DNA of 64,000 nt from assembly GCA_035610835.1 (NCBI GenBank), contig CM069459.1, forward strand, positions 52,069,755 to 52,133,754, written 5' to 3'. Below the pieces are notes generated by a model. The model did no database searches, was not told the DNA's origin, and was given only the letters and a program-made list of their open reading frames with translations. The stretch comes from Ophiura sarsii (taxonomy: Eukaryota; Echinodermata; Ophiuroidea; Amphilepidida; Ophiuridae). The position numbers and the translations under genes are program-made. Shown in pieces: positions 35,236 through 47,015 of the stretch (position 1 is the first letter of the stretch; every line of letters starts with the position of its first letter).

Positions 35236-36242
35236 CGTATATTTTCCTAAAGGTCAGTGTCATACGCTTTGCATTAGCTTAGAATACATTAAAGATTGCT
35301 AGCTGATCAAGTTTTCATAATACTATCAATTGTGTTCCCCTGTGAACAAGGGACCATGGCCGGACGTACGCGTAAGCTAATAAATTCAGCAGATGGAAAA
35401 ATACATTAAAGTCGGGATTTACTAGCGAACATTTCTTGACTTGGGGCCCACAGTCCCCCCCCCCCCCCCCCCCCCCCTCCACACCCACCCCTCCAATTGT
35501 CGGCAGTGCCCGTTTGCCCGATCCTTTAAAAGTCGATGCGCTAGCCATGTGTGAAGAAAGTCATGGCCGTGCGTAAAGACACAGTGACAGTGCGTCTTTT
35601 CTGTTATGACGCGAGTACGCGACTCAGACCAGTTTTGCGCTCGTGCCGCGTTGTTTTGCAATGCGTTCTACGCCTTACAATAACGCGCTTCTCCTTTTCC
35701 AACATTGTTGACCCCAAAATATCGGCCTTTTTATGGAATTATCTCAAAATATAAGCTGGTGACCCTATTTTTTTATTTCATTAATCTATAGTGCCTATTA
35801 ATGCGCAACTTTTATTAAAATTACAAAAAAATTGGAGGAGCGGTTTTTTTTTTAAATACAGAAATGTTCGACCTAAAAATTCTATTTCCATAGGATTGTG
35901 TACTAAATAGTAGTCAAAAATGGCTAAAAACACGTGTTTTGAAATGGCTGTAGCTCAAAAAGTAAGCTGGTGACCCCCATTTTTTATTCGAGATTCGTTC
36001 TTATAATCGTTCAAACTTTGTTCACAGTGAATATAAAAAAATGTGTAGGAGGAATTCTACCGTGGTGCAGTACCCTTAAGTAGAAAGGGAATGGTTATAT
36101 CAGGGCGTGAGTGAAGGGGCATGGGTGTCACAGTTTATCGTTGCCAAAAAAAAAGATGTGAAGCTGAGAATTGTAGGCCCTGGTATATGGTCAAAGCAAT
36201 GGCCGCTGAGTGTAAATAAAATACCGGCACAATACGACATAC

Positions 36243-36303
36243 CTTGTTGATATGTAGTACAGATTGCAAGTGACAGAACGATACAAATACGTTGACATAT
36301 CAT
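36243..36303 (-). CDS. Possible first coding exon with signal peptide
   Basis: The ATG at 36303 opens MICQRICIVLSLAICTTYQQ, which looks like a secretory signal (short start, hydrophobic IVLSLAI core). It is followed by a strong donor AAG|GTATGT at 36243/36242. No downstream exon on the - strand was found below it in the TTAA element or beyond, so it may be chance or an exon of a gene with very long introns. Confidence 0.25.
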
Positions 36304-36959
36304 CGTTGGTGGTATTGCCGTATACACATACATACGCAAAGTCACAATAGTTGTACGACAGTTGTTAGTTGGTAGATCGTTGCATCAACAGATCAATGAT
36401 CAATGTACTCCAAAATAATCACAATGTTGGAAGATATCTAGTGACGATTAGTAGAAAATCACTTGACGAAGTATAGAGTCCCCAAAGTAAGTACTGCCTC
36501 TATCCTCCTAGCCAGAATGATCTACAGTTCCCTAGCCATGCTAGCAAAGGTTATCAACCATTGCTGTGTTTCAGCGGAACCTGTGCCCCCGGCCTGTGCC
36601 TACACTGGCGGTGATGGTATGGATAGATTTTCGGTTGAATGCGGACATTCACTGTAACTATCGAGGTTTCACCTTCACCTTTACGTTTTAAACTTTGAAA
36701 TGTTTTTTTGTTGTTGCTGAAACCAAAGCAATGGTTACAGTTAAAAACAGAGTGTGCCACGATACTTTTTTTCTATAGTTTAAAAGCCGACACAATTACC
36801 TACCGTATATCCATACTGAAGGCTTCATTAGACACGGACCGTGATATTGACTTTTTGGACATACGCCATGACGCGTGGAATGCATGCGACACAACGAAGC
36901 ATTCGTATTATAGGCCTACATGATTACTGAGTAATATACGGGGAAGAAGAATACAAATA

Positions 36960-37030
36960 AATTTACTCCATATTTATTTCACAACAGTCTGTTTCGCCCA
37001 AAGGCTCATCATCAGGTGAATGAGAGACTT
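36960..37030 (-). mobile_element. Tail fragment of a Penelope-like or related retroelement
   Basis: The - strand reads CACCTGATGATGAGCC, then TTTGGGCGAAACAGACTG and TGAAATAAATATGGAG, a layout common at the ends of Penelope-like elements. UUCAC before the core can pair with GUGAA after it, as in stem I of a hammerhead, but three extra bases follow CUGAUGA. Confidence 0.4.
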
Positions 37031-37059
37031 ACTATAGAAAAATATTAGGTATATCAAGA

Positions 37060-38200
37060 GACATGGATGGATGCACACAAAGCAAAGTGTTACAAAATAT
37101 GATCAATTGTGAGTCAACTGAGTGTAATAGATAAGTGCATGGATTAAAGCATGAGTAACATAGTTAATGAATTAAACTTATAAAACTGTCGAAATTGCCC
37201 AAGTTATTTTTGTGAAACCCGGACACTGGGCCTATAAGTGTATTAAGTATTCAATAACCAACCAAAAACATGCACACAAATTTACTGTTGGGGAACTATT
37301 TTTATAAGGGGGTAAAGTTGTGACTATGACTGAGGGGGAAAATATGATGATTCCGAGTTCCAGTCGGACCTTTTTTCTACTGGGACACTCAATAACTCAT
37401 CAGCTATCAGATTTAATTTACGCATTTCATAGAGATAATACCGCCTCAATAGACAACAATACAGTTCAATTACACGGATTAGGTATCCCCGGCTTGTTCT
37501 GATAGACTGGTATAAATTATAAACTATGTCTCAAATGAAAATATTAAAATAAGCAGCCCTATATGATGTTTTATGCTTTATCTATATGATAAAGTGAATA
37601 TGGTTGCATTAAACAATACCACGTCAAAACAGCAAATTAGTAGTTCAGAGTGTTCTTTTATTTGTGTCGCTACCATTTTAACAACAATAAATAAACGTGC
37701 TATAATACAAACTTGTTTGTATGCATACGTGTAATTTTAAAAATGCATGTTCATGTTTTTTGAGGCGATTCACTTTTTGGAGACACTAACTGCAAATCTA
37801 AAAATTTAAAAGCTAAATTGATAATAAATATGAATATCTTTAATCGATTTTACATTTTGTTTGTCTTTTAAACTGAGAAGTTCAGTGAAAATAATCACAC
37901 CCAAAATATTAGCCACCAAACATCATTTATTGAAGAAAACAAAATGCCATGCCCATTAAACTAGTTTCAATATATAATTGAAGGGAAATCTCAAGTTGAA
38001 ATGGTCTTTTCGTTTCTTAATTGATACACGTCATGGTCAATCAGAACCTCCTTTATTTTACCGGTAAAACATGTTAGATTTGAAAAGAAGCGTGAGTGCT
38101 CCCATCTGACCCCACGTATAAACACTCCCATACGGCACATAGTTTTGATCGGGGAAAGGGATCCAAATTAATACTATATTGTCATAATTATTATTGTACC
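37060..38200. other. Non-coding stretch
   Basis: AT-rich, no gene or repeat recognised. The + frame at 37320-37502 is unsupported. Confidence 0.4.
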
Positions 38201-38207
38201 ATAAACA

Positions 38208-38335
38208 GGGATGAAAAAGGAAAGAGAAAAATGAAGGGAAAAGGAAAGAGTAAAATGAAGGGAAAGGAAAGAGAAAAATGAAGAGAAAGGAAAGAGAAAA
38301 ATGAAGGGAAAAGGAAAGAGAAAAATGAAGGTCGA
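38208..38335. repeat. Purine-rich tandem repeat
   Basis: About five imperfect units of about 25 bp (GGAAAGAGAAAAATGAAGGG). The complementary words CCCTTCATTTTTCTCTTTCC occur at 38525-38550, so the region can fold back. Confidence 0.85.
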
Positions 38336-38559
38336 CGGGTAGGAAGGAAAGAGAGGAAGGAAAAGAATTATGTCGTAGATCGTTGAAAAGGAAGGACAAA
38401 TTAATAGTGGAAAGAAGTGACAATCGAAAAGAAACTTGGAGAAGAGAAGAGAAGAGAGTTATCCATCACATCACAAACTTTACATTAAAGGATATTTTCT
38501 GACGCGTAACGTTTTCCAACCTTTTCCCTTCATTTTTCTCTTTCCTTTTTCACGGCATT

Positions 38560-39085
38560 GTTCCTTTGAAAATAGCTGGGTGTCAATGGTAGGCTATTAC
38601 AGACCTCATTAATTATATTATCCAATATGCGTAGGTTGTCAAAAAGGTGGGGGCAATCGTGGCCTCCTAGATTCCTGTGTTCACCAGGGTGTAAATATTG
38701 ACCTCATTATCTGTGTATATTAGAGCAGACTCCGCTGTTCTACGGGAACCGCACTGAACCGGACGGAACCGGCGGGCAACATCAGGTCGAGTGTTGACGT
38801 CGTCCCTAATTAAGCTAGATATGTGTCAAATTCCAAAACAAGTCAATACTGTTCAAAAGAAGGTAGTATGCACATATCATTACAAAGACCTTCACTTTGG
38901 ACCACTTATCCATTGATTTCAGTGCTCTCCAGTGAGTCTCCAAAAACAGGAAACATTTTCCAACTGATATCAAAACACTTTTTGGGTCATATGCAGATAA
39001 TATGCTAGAATACGCGACTTTACAATAATGTGTAAACCCAATAGGTCAGTAGTTGTTATTGTGCATTAAAGTTTAAAAAAACCTT
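38560..39085 (-). other. 3' flank of the epimerase gene
   Basis: Should hold the 3' UTR (- strand). No clear AATAAA was identified near the stop codon. Overlapping + frame 38823-39008 is unsupported. Confidence 0.4.
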
Positions 39086-40212
39086 TTAAACCCGATTGAT
39101 ATGCTCCTCTATTAGTTGAATACTAAATGCCAATTGAGAGGCTTTGTTAGGTTCATTCAATGGTATCCTCTTGTTTCTCTGGCATTTATACTTTTTGCCT
39201 TTTGTGTAACCAATCCACCTTTCAAGTGTTGTCTGAAGTAAAGGATCATCATATATTGACGTCAACAACTGAAGCTGAGCGATATGAGTCGCATGATATC
39301 CCCACCTGGCTAAATTTGGTTCCTTCTGTAAGGTCACATGTCGTAGGTCATATATACTTCCGGTTCCGGTATCGTACAGATGAAGCATGTGTTTTAACGA
39401 GGTCATACCCTCTTCAAACAATCTGGCTGATTCTCGTCTTTCCTCGGTGCTGGCTATACACTTCAGGTCGTACAAACCAATAAGGCTAAACATGAAGCCA
39501 TTGAGAACAAATGAGCTAGGTGTTGTGGGGTATTCTTCATACCAGGGAAATATATCGAGAAACTTTGCTAAAACTCCCCCCTTGGATGAGGGTATTGTGT
39601 ACAGTTTTGTCGCCTCTAATGCTGATTTTAAATACCTGTAATCTCCCGTGAGCTTATAAGCCCGAGTTAAAGTTGATATTGCCTGCCCCTGGGCCATTGC
39701 TGAATACCATCCGGGTTGCAATGGAAGCATAGCATCATCTAGCTTTCGTTCTGCCATTACGGGCCATCCTCCTTGAAAATCTTGATTGTTCATCAACCAA
39801 TCAGCGGCGTCCATGAAATGCGCCATGTGATTGTACGTCCACAAAGTGATGTTATCTATCCGTCCATTGCCAACTACAGACATATATTTGATCTTCTTTA
39901 ATGTTGATATTGATTTCTTGAGAGATGTTTTATTGGTTTGTGTGATGCCCTTACGGTAGTCAGTCAGGAGATTTCTAGTGACTGTGTGCCATTTTGTAAT
40001 CGGTCCGAGACCGTAAGTAATAGTATTACCCTGTCTTGTAACAGTGTCTTCTCCATTTGTGTATATTAGTTTGATATCTTTGTTTGTATCAGCGGTTTCA
40101 ACAACGATACATATGGAGTAATTGACGCTGTACAGTAGTGCGTCGAAGGAGATGACATAATCCTTCTCTGAGTTCACCTGAAGAACAAATCCCTTCGATT
40201 CAATGGAAGATG
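39086..40212 (-). CDS. GLCE: GLCE exon 3: catalytic C-terminal domain
   Basis: Acceptor TTTTCACAG before CATCTTCC at 40212; stop TAA at 39088-39086. Encodes residues 299-673, with [26 protein letters not shown] and the family's (alpha/alpha) barrel motifs. The open frame extends 73 bp upstream into intron (to 40285), which should not be annotated as protein. Confidence 0.95.
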
Positions 40213-43200
40213 CTGTGAAAAGAGTAATAACAATTGATTTAACAACAATATCAATTAGAATAGCAAGCTGAATAATCACAATCACACGAGATTATGGAGG
40301 GAACTGATCTGTGTGCATTTTCACACCCTACCCAAGTGTACTCCTCCCCTAACACAAAAATATATGATAAAAACTAAGATTTGTATATTTTTACAATTGT
40401 ATTACATGTATGAACTTACACCTATAAGGATTAAGAAAAAATCAGCCCTCTTTGTACAGCAAAACGTCGATTCAAAACAGGCTGATCGGGCCCGATCAGC
40501 ATTTTACGTCCGACAGTATACCCCTGCAGTACGCGTGATACATAACGCGAACCATATTTGCATAGAGGGCGTTTTTCAATAAATAGCGATGGTATTGTTT
40601 TAATCAAGTTTTGCTGTGTTTATGTTAGTAGAAACATTTAAAATTGTCAACACCACTTAATGTCCCTTTAATAAGTATATTTCCTCACCGCAGTTTTCGG
40701 TTTGGTACCTCATTCATACAAAAATCGAGAGAATAGTTTGGAAGTTATGATTGTTTCAATAAGCATAATACCAACAAAATTGTTGCACTAAAATTGGGTT
40801 TCTATGGGATATCTTATTTGCTTATATAGTGTGTGATTACGGGGTTAAAATGTGTTTGTACAGACTCCCTATCGATACCTGTTACCTATTCATCATGTTC
40901 ATCCAGATCCCGGACTGGTTCAGATAGCACACAGTGGACATGAAAATACAAACCAATCAATGGTATCCCATAGGAAACCAATTCTAGTAAAACTTTTTTT
41001 TAAAAAAACATTCTGTCGTTAGTCGTGGTCATTGAAACAATCATAACTTCAAAACTATCCACTCTATTTTTATGAATGTGGTATCAAACTTCGGAGAGGA
41101 AATGTGCTCATTAAATGTATATATCACATTTTTGGTACCGATTATTGATTTTGAATAAGCCAACATCAAAGCACACCTGGGCATGGACTTTTTGTGTTAG
41201 GTGTATACTGTAGGACCACTGTGTTATTACATCATGAGCATGGGTTTGGCCAAGGACGGACACTGGATTGGGGTATAGTCAAGGGATCGAATATTATATA
41301 TAACCCTAACCTTCTACATGTCACATGTTGAAATAGAGGAAACTGCGTTTTCTATAGTGGCCATATTATCGCACGCTAGTTGTTTGAAAGTTTGTAAAAA
41401 CATGGAAGCTCATGGAGTATGCAACGAATAATGACGAATCAATCAGGGAGAGAACTAGATCTAAAATAGATCCTTTATTTACCCAATCTCTGTCTACCCT
41501 CGAAGGCAGCTTGCTAGTGACCAACTAACTCTGGAATGCATGTTCATGATGCAATAGCAAAGTGGTGTACTAGTACAGTGTGATAATACAGAGTCTTGGA
41601 TAATTTAAGCCATTTCTTAGGCTGGTCAGGAAAATGTATTCATCTAGGAGAGAACATTTAGCTTACAAACGGACACGTATTAAAGCGTTCTGTTGGAAGT
41701 CCCAGACGATAGCAGACATTTTATTTTTTATTTTCTCCACATTTCGTATTGGTTGTTATATACCACTCTATAGTACGTATAATGAATTTCTTATAAAATA
41801 CATCTATTAACCGTTGGATTGAGATTATAAAAAAAAAGTGTGTAATCACTTTCTTTTCTTTCTTTTTTTGTCTTTTTATTCTCTCCTTTTTTTCTTTTTT
41901 TCTTTTACTTTTCCTTTTCTTTTCTTTTTATTCCTTAATATCTGCCGATTTTTGGACACCCTTATTTAGAAATCCTAGATACGCCACTGAATTATTGTGT
42001 TGTGGAGCCCAAGACACAAGGCACAGAATAAGCACACAAAAACTTACGTGGTGTCTGGAACTCAACTACATTAGACGCCCTCTCCTCGTCATACACTACC
42101 CGAATGATGTCCTTGCCATCGGTTGAGGGCGCACTTTGTCGCCATTTCTGTATCGCATCGACGTCATCTGCATCTTCCAACGTTGTAATTACAGGCTCTT
42201 TATCAGTCCGGTTTTTGGTGTAGTGGCTGAGACCAAATTGTGCTATTTGAATGGCGTAAAAATAACCCTTTGGATCCCATTGTACACTTATGGGTACACC
42301 TGTAAAAATAGAACAAATGTAAAGGACAATGCAGCACTGCTGTTCGACAAAATGAGATTAAAAAACCCCAGGGGTCTACCTGTCTATCTTGCAGTGGTTC
42401 TGATTAGTTTATTACAAGATGTACTCATATGAATAGCCAATTCAAATGCAGCTTGTAAAATGTTTCACTCCTATCTTTATCAGGGATACAATTTTTCTAA
42501 CATTGTCCCTCATTGGTTCAATAAATGATGTATCCATCTTTTAAACCAATCGGCCGGTAGTTCTCAGCTCAGGGGGTTACAAGAAGAACCATCTGTAGTT
42601 GACATGGCTGATGTACTTGCTTTTTGGTCCAATAAAAGAACTCAATTCTAAATTAGTCTTACACTAACAATGCGATTAAAAGTATGTACGGTAAAATCAT
42701 TGTTTAAATTTAATTTACAATAGTATACATTCTTGGTTTGGCCTGAACATGAAGGTAAGATTAACGATTTCTGTCATTATGGGGGGGGGGGGGTAAATGT
42801 TGCATTGTAAACGCCAACACAGGTGTATAAAGACAATTTCAAATCCGAAAATATACGACCACCCGAATGCTTCCGATTAGCCGAGTGATTTGACGCTCGG
42901 TTACATGACCTGTCAGCTCCTGACAGGTCATGGCCATATTGTGCCGGAGAAAAACAAACGTGTTTTTCACCCGTCTGCCCGTGTGATAGATTGCGCTGGT
43001 TGGTGATAGATTGTATCCCTCACAAAGTTGATGTTGCGGCATTTCAGTAACAACAAACGGTGAGATGAAAGAGATTTGGGGTAATATTTTCACTTTTTAC
43101 CGTCTGCTCGATACATTTGGAATTTGCCGGTCGACGCCTTTGTTGATAAAAAAACCAAAATAGTCTCGTTCCACGTTTTACTTCTCATGTGTGCACGCGT

Positions 43201-45378
43201 GTATGTAAACATAATAAATCACTAGGCGGACAACCAACTAGGACAATGCTGTGAATGCGATCAACTGTTTCGAAGAACGCGCAACGCACCTACTCCACGT
43301 GACCTGTTTTTCCGAAGATTTCCGATCTCTATTTGAAATGGTCTATAGAAAGAAATGAAGAGTAAAAATCATACAACCACCCGATATTTCAGTCGTGTTG
43401 GTTGAGATTGGCACTGTCGGTTCATTTGGCAAAGAAAATTATGGAATTATGTCAGTCAAAAGTATACAAAGATAGCAATTCTCGCCCTGCTACCAGAGCA
43501 TTTGTTTAGTCAGGAAAGTATTGCCGGGTCACCTGTTTCTTTATTGGCCCTTCAAAATGAATAACATACCAACGCCACTGCTCTTAACACTTTCCACTCG
43601 GCTATTGGATTCACCATTTTATACAAAACAGATTTTTCAGAAACCTTTAAAGTCCCAACTTTCAAAAGTCTACCTCAAGGAATACTGAACCAATACTAGG
43701 ATTGCTTGTATTTACACTTAGCACATAAAGTCTCTGACCAGCAGGGGCGGACTGGGTCCTGAAAGCGGCCATGGCAAAATTATTAAAGCGGCCCTTTTTG
43801 ACCATGTCAGTGTTTTTCAAATTTTCGTAAAATGTTGCCCCAAATTTTTCCTAGTCAGTCACCTCGTGAATTTCACGTACGTGTGGGGGGTGGGGGGCAA
43901 AATTTGAGTCCAAAACGGCCCGAAAAAATGCTTTACACAAGTGAGTAACCGGCCCTGAGAGGCCCAGAACCAAGCGGCCCATGTGGCGATCGCCACAACG
44001 CCACAGTGGCCAGTCCGCCCCTGCTGACCAGGTGCTTTTAGGTTGGCTAATTCAAAATAGATAATCGGTGCCAAAAATCGGAGATAAAAATTAAATGAGC
44101 AAAGTTCTTCACCGCAGTTTGATACCCCATTCAACAAAATCGAATTAATACATTTAAAGTTATGGCGATTTCAATGACCGCGCATAACAACAGAAAAGTT
44201 GCACTAGGTATAGGTAATCATTGATTTGTGTGTGATTACGCACTGAAAAAAACCTCACAGCTAATCAGCTAAGACTACAGCTAGTCACACCCTTTGTCCC
44301 GCAAATTGCGGTTATCACTCCAGACCCATTCATCTGGCTCGTTCAGATTGCACAGTTATGTACCGTAATCACACACAAATCAATGATTTCCTATATCTAG
44401 TGCAACTTTGCTGTTGTTATGCGCGGTCATTGAAATCGCCATAACTTGTATTACATGTATCTATTCGATTTTGTTGAATGAGGTATGATACTGCGGTGAA
44501 GAAATTTAATGTAGATCTCAGGTTTTTGGTACCGATTATATATTTTGAATTAGCCAACCTCAAAGCACCCGGTGAGGGACTTTATGTGCTAGGTGTATTT
44601 CAATGCATTACTCAAGGTGATCCGAAATATGGTAATGCAATTCAATAATTTTGACATTTTTGAAACATTTTGTGAACTTTTGGAATGTCGTCTGCAGACG
44701 CCTGCCGCGTGGAAAGTGTTACGACGATCACCTACCTTCAACTCCGCTAATGTGTTTAACTCTTGATCTTTGCTCCACGTGATAATGTTCAAACGTCATA
44801 AATGTACCGTCAGCTTTGTAAGGCTTTTGATCATATACTCTAGCGGTGCTATGGTGCCATTCTAGGCGTTGTTGCTGCTCGTGTTGCTTATCATTCCGAT
44901 ATTGAACCAGGTTACCATCTACCTCAAAGTATTTCTCTAAGAAACTGAATGGAATAAAGGTGGTATTCCCTTCTCGTCGTCCGGCGATGGTGTACTCATC
45001 ATTTATGAGACAGTCAATCTCCTCGTATCTAGCGGGAGGATTTCGGGCAACATTACGCCATGTTTCCTTGTCACGGTTCCTTATAATCTCATCGAGAGGT
45101 TTTGATTTCACGTTTTGTTTCCCGCCAAATTGATGATTATTCCCGCCAAATTGATTAGACTCTACCACACTACGTTCCCCGATGACGTCGCCATCTTCCA
45201 CCTTCACATCGTTGCTAGTGTAACTCGTTCGTCTTGTCCAACTGATGTTGGTTTCGTTTCCGCATTCAAAAATTAATCTTGTAACCAAGAAGCTTAGCAA
45301 TGACAGAAGGACGATACATATTACTATTGGTGATTGAAACCAATGCTTCGGCTGCTTAATCAAGTTGATACACCGCAT
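39086..45378 (-). CDS. GLCE: D-glucuronyl C5-epimerase (heparan sulfate synthesis), complete, 3 exons
   Basis: Coding exons are 45378-44736, 42299-42048 and 40212-39086 (- strand); joined they give 673 residues. The enzyme converts D-glucuronic acid to L-iduronic acid in the growing heparan sulfate/heparin chain in the Golgi. It is a type II membrane protein: a short cytoplasmic start, one hydrophobic anchor (residues about 17-37, [14 protein letters not shown]), a variable stem, then the conserved domain from IDCLINDEY. Further signatures are [37 protein letters not shown] (522-538), SIYDLRH (584-590) and [16 protein letters not shown] (600-615). Tyrosines in the last segments correspond to those implicated in catalysis in vertebrate enzymes. 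It is longer than the human protein (617 aa), with a longer stem and about 35 extra C-terminal residues. Both introns are phase 1. Confidence 0.95.
40346..41204. mobile_element. MITE family C copy in GLCE intron 2, split by family B
   Basis: The left end CCCCTAACACAAAA and right end GACTTTTTGTGTTAGGTGT are degenerate inverted repeats. Inside are CACCGCAGTTTTCGG, GTTATGATTGTTTCAATAAG and TTTTGGTACCGATTATTGAT mirrored blocks. Family B (40362-40671) sits in the left arm. Confidence 0.65.
40362..40671 (-). mobile_element. MITE family B, copy 2
   Basis: On the - strand it runs TTAAAGGGACATTAAGTGG to ATCATATATTTTTGTG and keeps the AAGTTCATACATGTAATACA and TTGATTAAAACAAT words of family B. It has GAGGGC palindromic words (CTGATCGGGCCCGATCAG) inside. 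Confidence 0.7.
41205..42047 (-). other. Rest of GLCE intron 2
   Basis: Non-coding. Contains a long T/C-rich stretch at about 41850-41940. The frame at 41992-42180 is the 5' overrun of exon 2. Confidence 0.5.
42048..42299 (-). CDS. GLCE: GLCE exon 2
   Basis: 252 bp, acceptor ATTTTTACAG, donor GTAAGT at 42047. Encodes [31 protein letters not shown] (an N-glycosylation site) and on to VVEFQTP. The phase-1 joins on both sides are consistent. Confidence 0.94.
42300..43583 (-). other. Distal part of GLCE intron 1
   Basis: Non-coding. Contains a G run at 42781-42793 and the inverted pair GACCTGTCAGCTCCTGACAGGTC at 42906-42929. No gene seen. Confidence 0.5.
43714..44596. mobile_element. MITE family C copy inside family A, itself split by a hAT MITE
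   Basis: ACACTTAGCACATAAAG and, reversed, ACACCTAGCACATAAAG are terminal inverted repeats. Arms contain TTCACCGCAGTTTGATACC and AAAGTTATGGCGATTTCAAT, mirrored at 44400-44540. ATTT repeats at both borders. Confidence 0.8.
43742..44023. mobile_element. hAT-superfamily MITE, innermost of three nested elements
   Basis: 282 bp with ends CAGGGGCGGACTGG and CCAGTCCGCCCCTG. A perfect 8-bp target duplication CTGACCAG flanks it (43734-43741 and 44024-44031), the hAT hallmark. Confidence 0.93.
44736..45378 (-). CDS. GLCE: GLCE exon 1: membrane anchor, stem, start of lumenal domain
   Basis: The ATG at 45378 is the only one giving a short basic N-terminus before the anchor. The stem contains the near repeat [12 protein letters not shown]. 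The exon ends KHISGVEG with donor G|GTAGGT at 44735. Only 14 bp of intron separate this donor from a family A MITE end. Confidence 0.93.
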
Positions 45379-45759
45379 GGTAGGTCAACAGTCTCATCAA
45401 CATTGTAGTAGTTACCATGGCAAATGATAAACTAAGACTACAAATTAATGTCAGCCAATTTTTAATAAACCAAAAATGCCCGTCGGGCGTCAGACTGCTT
45501 GCCTTCTAGCTGTAATTGAAATCGATAACAACAAATCGTGACAATGGTTACGACCTACATAAATATAAACGGTTAAGAAATTTATGTCATACATAAATCG
45601 AATGCAAGTATAGAGTATGGGACAATATCGTACGCTCAGGTCTGACATAGTAGCATAATAAATTAAAACATTACTTAAAGGCGCATTAGGAGACGTGGAG
45701 AGATAACTGACTGCTTTTAAACCCCAAAATTCCAGGGTTGAAGAGGGTGTTTTGTATAA

Positions 45760-46651
45760 TACAGTCCTCAAAATAAATAACTGACCAGGTAATTAATATG
45801 CTCTCAACTACAAAACTATAGCTCTTACGTAAACATATTAAATTTCACAGCGGTAAGGAAATCTCTTTTCTTTAATTTGAGATATTACATAATTGTATGA
45901 ATATTAATTCAGTTGTGTGCCCAAAACCAAAACCAAGTCAGTTTTTCATTTTACCATTTTGTTCGTCGACACACGCAGCCTCGGACTAGCAACAGGCAGA
46001 TTATTGATTAACTGGTAGCGATAGCTCACGGGTTGATAGTAAGATGAGAATTGGGGATGCTTCAATTAATCAATGCAGCCTATATACATACCTGTCACAC
46101 GGTCCTGTGTGTTCAAAACCCAGGTGTGAAAATGTAATCTGCACTTTGTTCTATCCTTCTCAATGTAGTGTTCTCAATTATTAATCGACCTTCATGTACC
46201 TACAATGTTGTAAATTGATGAAAAGGGATTTCCTTACAACTTTATATTTAATATTTCTATTATTTCTATTATTTTGGAGTTATGAGTACATTTCGTCGCT
46301 GTTCTTGGTCAACATGTTGTGCTCTTGAGTAAGGCACTTTACCGCAATTACTCCTCTCTACCCAGGTGTATTTAAATGGGTACCGGCATTCTTCAGTGCT
46401 GGGAAGGTAATAGACTCGCTGTGGTGGAGGTGTAGCGAGCAACATTATAAAAAGGAGTAAGTCTGGCCGGCCCTATCGCTTTGAAAGAGAGATGGGCACT
46501 CCGCTCCTGGTACTTACAGGATCGACCACCTTTACCTTTACTTTACTTCTGACATAACGACACATCACAACAGCATTAAGTAAAGTGATGTGTCGTTATG
46601 TCTGAACAGCGATGATTTATTACCTGGTCAGTTACTTATTTTGAGGACTGT
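45760..46651. mobile_element. Fold-back MITE family D, copy 2, with an inner insertion
   Basis: TACAGTCCTCAAAATAAATA at the left and TTATTTTGAGGACTGT at the right are inverted. AAGGAAATCTCTTTTCTTTA mirrors GGGATTTCCTTACAAC. The middle (45890-46210) matches the loop of copy 3 in opposite orientation (for example GCAACAGGCAGATTATTGAT). A SINE-like piece occupies about 46290-46612. Confidence 0.75.
46290..46612. mobile_element. SINE-like insertion ending in a hairpin
   Basis: TTGAGTAAGGCACTTTACC, CCAGGTGTATTTAAATGGGT and GGCACTCCGCTCCTGGTAC resemble a widespread invertebrate short interspersed repeat. It ends with a TTTACCTTTACTTTACTT tail, followed by a perfect 18-bp stem hairpin (46551-46568/46585-46602, GACATAACGACACATCAC). 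Confidence 0.5.
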
Positions 46652-47015
46652 GCTCAATTTGAACATTTCTTTAATGTGATTTAGTCATTATGACAGTGCG
46701 TCTAACATTTAGTGGCGCAGAAAACGTGTGTGAATGCCTACTTTGTGTTGTACACCCACCGCCGTGTAGTCTTGTCATACCGACTATAGTTTACTGTAAT
46801 AAATCATTGCCTATGTAATGTAGGTCACATAAATTGAGCATTATGAACGCAGATATAGTGACCCAGAAAACCTGCAACTTGTATGTAATCAATTATATCA
46901 TCAAATACATGTACCTCATCAACTTGAAATTATATCATCAATTAATTACGTCGTTATTTTTTTCTTCAACTCATCATGTTCCTTTAGTGCTTCCGTACGT
47001 CTGTACATCCCGATA

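Larger units (their letters stand above)
33454..36075. mobile_element. 2.6-kb TTAA-flanked TIR element carrying other insertions
   Basis: GGGTACTGCACCACGGTAG (33454-33472) and its exact complement (36057-36075) are flanked by TTAA on both sides, the target type of piggyBac and Kolobok elements. A short frame begins at 33670 (MPRKLKMKSRRKSGRFV) and stops after 30 codons, so it is at most a remnant of a protein start. Inside lie a LINE 3' end (33910-34380) and a hAT-type MITE (34800-35235). The right part holds a diverged direct duplication (AAGCTGGTGACCC at about 35752 and 35963). Confidence 0.78.
43584..44722 (-). mobile_element. MITE family A copy, split by family C
   Basis: Left end TTAACACTTTCCACTCGGCT with CAGATTTTTCAGAAACCTTT, and right end ATGTCGTCTGCAGACGCCTG with CGCGTGGAAAGTGTTA, are the two halves of a - oriented family A element. 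Family C (43714-44596) fills the break. The right terminus lies 14 bp inside the intron from the exon 1 donor. Confidence 0.82.

Noticed and set aside
38058..38423. - strand frame rich in Phe/Ser/Leu
   Set aside because: Translation of a purine-rich tandem repeat; low complexity only.
39160..39641. Open frames on the + strand opposite the epimerase exon
   Set aside because: They are antisense shadows of a clearly conserved exon.
40213..40285. Hydrophobic N-terminal extension of the epimerase exon 3 frame
   Set aside because: Intron sequence upstream of a clear TTTTCACAG acceptor; the true membrane anchor is in exon 1.
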